DNA from: Oscillospiraceae bacterium
Lineage (GTDB): Bacteria; Bacillota; Clostridia; Oscillospirales; Acutalibacteraceae
Assembly (NCBI GenBank): GCA_003499325.1
Contig: DNIP01000156.1
Coordinates: 1-6,118 of the forward strand
Length of the DNA: 6,118 nucleotides
Direction of reading: 5' to 3'
Under the pieces are notes generated by a model. That model worked only from the letters and a program-made list of their open reading frames with translations, was not told the DNA's origin and ran no database searches. Shown in pieces: positions 4,809-6,118 of this stretch (positions are counted from its first letter, which is position 1; each line of letters opens with the position of its first letter). Both the position numbers and the translations under genes were made by a program.

Positions 4809-5633
4809 TTGAAATATATCTTATTGTCCGTCGCGGCGATCGCGATCGTGTTCGGGCTCAGCTTCCTGCTCACGGGACTGATCCGCAAGAAGCAGAAAAA
4901 GAAGCTGCCCCTCATTCTCCATATCTTGATCAGCGTCGGGCTCGGTCTGCTGATCCTCTGCGTTGTCGGCTTTTGCTACCTCAACGTCCATTATACGGCG
5001 CAGGAGGAAGCGCTCGCCGTGCTGTCCGATCCCACCGGCGCAACCGTCACCGCGATCGACGGCGGATACTTTGTCGACGGCGCGGGACAGGATGCCGCGC
5101 TGATCTTCTACCCCGGCGCAAAGGTGGACGCGCAGGCGTATCTGCCGCTGATGAAGGAGATCGCGGCAGGAGGTGTAGACTGCTTCCTGCTCAATCTGCC
5201 GATGCGCATGGCGATCTTTGACCAAAACGCCGCGGATAAGATCACGTCGAAGTTTGATTACGATACTGTGATGGTGGGCGGTCATTCGATGGGCGGCATG
5301 ATCGCCGCGGGCTATGCCGCCGCTCACAAGGACGCGGTTGACGGCACGGTACTGCTCGCCGCTTATCCGACCAAGCCGCTCGACGGATCCGCCAAGCTGC
5401 TGTCCGTGTACGGCACACAGGACAAGGTGCTCGACCGAAAAGCGTATGAAAACGCCAAGCAGGATTTCCCGCACAGCACTGCCGAAACGGTCATCGAGGG
5501 CGGCAATCACGCTCAGTTCGGCAACTACGGCGCGCAGGAGGGCGACGGCGAGGCGACGGTCTCCGCCAAGGAACAGCAGAGCAGAACCGCCTATGCTGTC
5601 CTGCGATTTGCGAAAACTCTCTCCGATCGTTGA
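4809..5633 (+). CDS. Membrane-anchored alpha/beta hydrolase (probable extracytoplasmic domain)
   Basis: The 274-residue protein has two N-terminal membrane helices (about 4-25 and 35-58) separated by the basic RKKQKKK loop. This predicts a hairpin anchor with the catalytic domain outside the cell. From residue 96 the domain reads as an alpha/beta hydrolase: ALIFYPG (97-103) is the first core strand and oxyanion region, GGHSMGG (157-163) carries nucleophile Ser160, GTQDK (202-206) Asp205, and GGNHAQFG (231-238) His234. The triad is complete. This anchored form, with FYPGxKVDxxAY after the first strand, resembles a family common in Gram-positive bacteria; the substrate (ester, lipid or other) is unknown. 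The start is TTG at 4809-4811, behind AGGTGA (4799-4804) at short spacing; no ATG lies near. It is transcribed away from the E2-like operon. Confidence 0.88.
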   Translation: MKYILLSVAAIAIVFGLSFLLTGLIRKKQKKKLPLILHILISVGLGLLILCVVGFCYLNVHYTAQEEALAVLSDPTGATVTAIDGGYFVDGAGQDAALIFYPGAKVDAQAYLPLMKEIAAGGVDCFLLNLPMRMAIFDQNAADKITSKFDYDTVMVGGHSMGGMIAAGYAAAHKDAVDGTVLLAAYPTKPLDGSAKLLSVYGTQDKVLDRKAYENAKQDFPHSTAETVIEGGNHAQFGNYGAQEGDGEATVSAKEQQSRTAYAVLRFAKTLSDR

Positions 5634-5639
5634 TTTTGC

Positions 5640-5668
5640 TTGCAAATAGGCAGCGGATATGCTACGAT
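5640..5668 (+). promoter_or_regulatory. Promoter of the VOC-family gene
   Basis: TTGCAA (5640-5645) and TACGAT (5663-5668) are 17 bp apart, with TGC before the -10 (extended -10). It begins just after the hydrolase stop codon. The -35 overlaps a short palindrome TTTGC-TT-GCAAA (5635-5646) that may be chance. Transcription would start near 5675. Confidence 0.6.
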
Positions 5669-5706
5669 AATGTTAAAGAAAAACACCATGAAATGGGGGA
5701 ACCGTT

Positions 5707-6093
5707 ATGAAAATCACCGGCTTCAGTCCGCTGATCCTGACCGATATCGCCGACGCCGATCACATGATCGAGCTGTTTGAGGAGCTCGGCTTTGAGCAGC
5801 GCCACAAGCATGTTCAGCTCGATGGCAGAGAGATCAACGACGTTACCATGAGGGACGCTGACGGTCACTGCATCGATATCGCGAGCGTTCCCGTCAAGCC
5901 GCTGGATTCCGTGATCATCCGCATGAACGTCGATGATTTTGACGAGGCGTTCGAGCTGCTCACCGCGCGCGGATTTGTCTGCGGCTCCAACTCGGTCATC
6001 GAAACGCCCTCCTCCAAATCGGCGCTGATGATCTCGCCGACGGGCTTCAAGTTCGACCTCTGTCAACATATCAGGAAGAAAACGGAGAACTAA
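5707..6093 (+). CDS. VOC (glyoxalase/bleomycin-resistance fold) family protein
   Basis: The 128-residue protein matches the size and paired beta-alpha-beta modules of the vicinal oxygen chelate superfamily. The first module (about 1-62) has a strand ending in LILTDI, then helix ADHMIELFEELGF. The second (about 66-122) has VIIRMNVDD, then FDEAFELLTARGF, and closes with SPTGFKFDLCQH, where typical members have DPDGN.iEl. The usual first-strand His is absent and the closing Glu is replaced by Asp, so a canonical glyoxalase metal site is doubtful. It may be a binding protein or metal-free member. The ATG at 5707 follows GGGGGA (5695-5700) at 6-base spacing. It has its own promoter, and no hairpin terminator is seen before the palindromic element at 6099. 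Confidence 0.8.
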   Translation: MKITGFSPLILTDIADADHMIELFEELGFEQRHKHVQLDGREINDVTMRDADGHCIDIASVPVKPLDSVIIRMNVDDFDEAFELLTARGFVCGSNSVIETPSSKSALMISPTGFKFDLCQHIRKKTEN

Positions 6094-6098
6094 ATCTC

Positions 6099-6118
6099 AT
6101 ACTAAGTATCATTAAAAC
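6099..6118. mobile_element. Start of a second copy of the palindromic element, cut by the window edge
   Basis: ATACTAAGTATCATTAAAAC matches the first 20 bases of the element at 300-458 with a single mismatch. It lies 6 bases after the VOC stop codon. Only the terminal repeat is inside the window, so completeness cannot be judged. A folded copy here could also serve as the missing transcription terminator. Confidence 0.7.

Noticed and set aside
4821..5645. 274-codon minus-strand frame
   Set aside because: Antisense to the alpha/beta hydrolase, whose complete catalytic triad and anchor establish the plus-strand frame; the antisense product is low-complexity and Arg/Asp-rich.

Overview
The window looks like a chromosomal segment from a Gram-positive Clostridia-type anaerobe, probably Ruminococcaceae/Oscillospirales-like. 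The basis is strong AGGAGG-type ribosome binding sites, sigma-A promoters with near-consensus -35/-10 boxes, moderate GC content, hairpin-plus-T terminators, and small Firmicutes-style membrane proteins. The taxonomic call is inference.

Layout. Positions 1-120 hold the 3' end of an unidentified gene, closed by a strong terminator (237-267). A 159-bp near-palindromic element (300-458) with 28-bp terminal inverted repeats follows; it is MITE-like, and the first 20 bases of a second copy start at 6099, six bases after the last gene. A minus-strand acylphosphatase gene (549-836) has its own terminator (467-496) and a near-consensus promoter that leaves almost no leader. Diverging from it is a plus-strand cluster (1043-3257): an MFS-type transporter, a small single-pass membrane protein split at a T6 slippery run, a Thr/Glu/Pro-rich single-pass membrane protein, and a four-helix membrane protein with an NxxTNPxxN motif. 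A 16-bp-stem bidirectional terminator (3271-3306) closes this cluster against a converging minus-strand operon.

That operon (4655-3319) is the most unusual part. Its first gene encodes a ubiquitin-conjugating-enzyme (E2/UBC fold) homologue with the HPN tripeptide, a cysteine at E2-like spacing and the downstream helix motifs. Its second gene, 14 bases downstream, encodes a zinc-dependent phospholipase C family protein with the metal ligands apparently intact but no signal peptide. No E1, ubiquitin-like protein or JAB peptidase is visible in the window. Diverging from the operon is a membrane-anchored alpha/beta hydrolase (4809-5633), followed by a VOC/glyoxalase-fold protein (5707-6093) with its own promoter.

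How they may work together. The E2-like and phospholipase-like proteins are presumably co-transcribed, and their promoter faces that of the anchored hydrolase, so a shared role in lipid or envelope processing or in conjugation is possible but unproven. The transporter cluster seems to be a separate envelope unit. No rRNA, tRNA, CRISPR array or complete transposase gene was seen.
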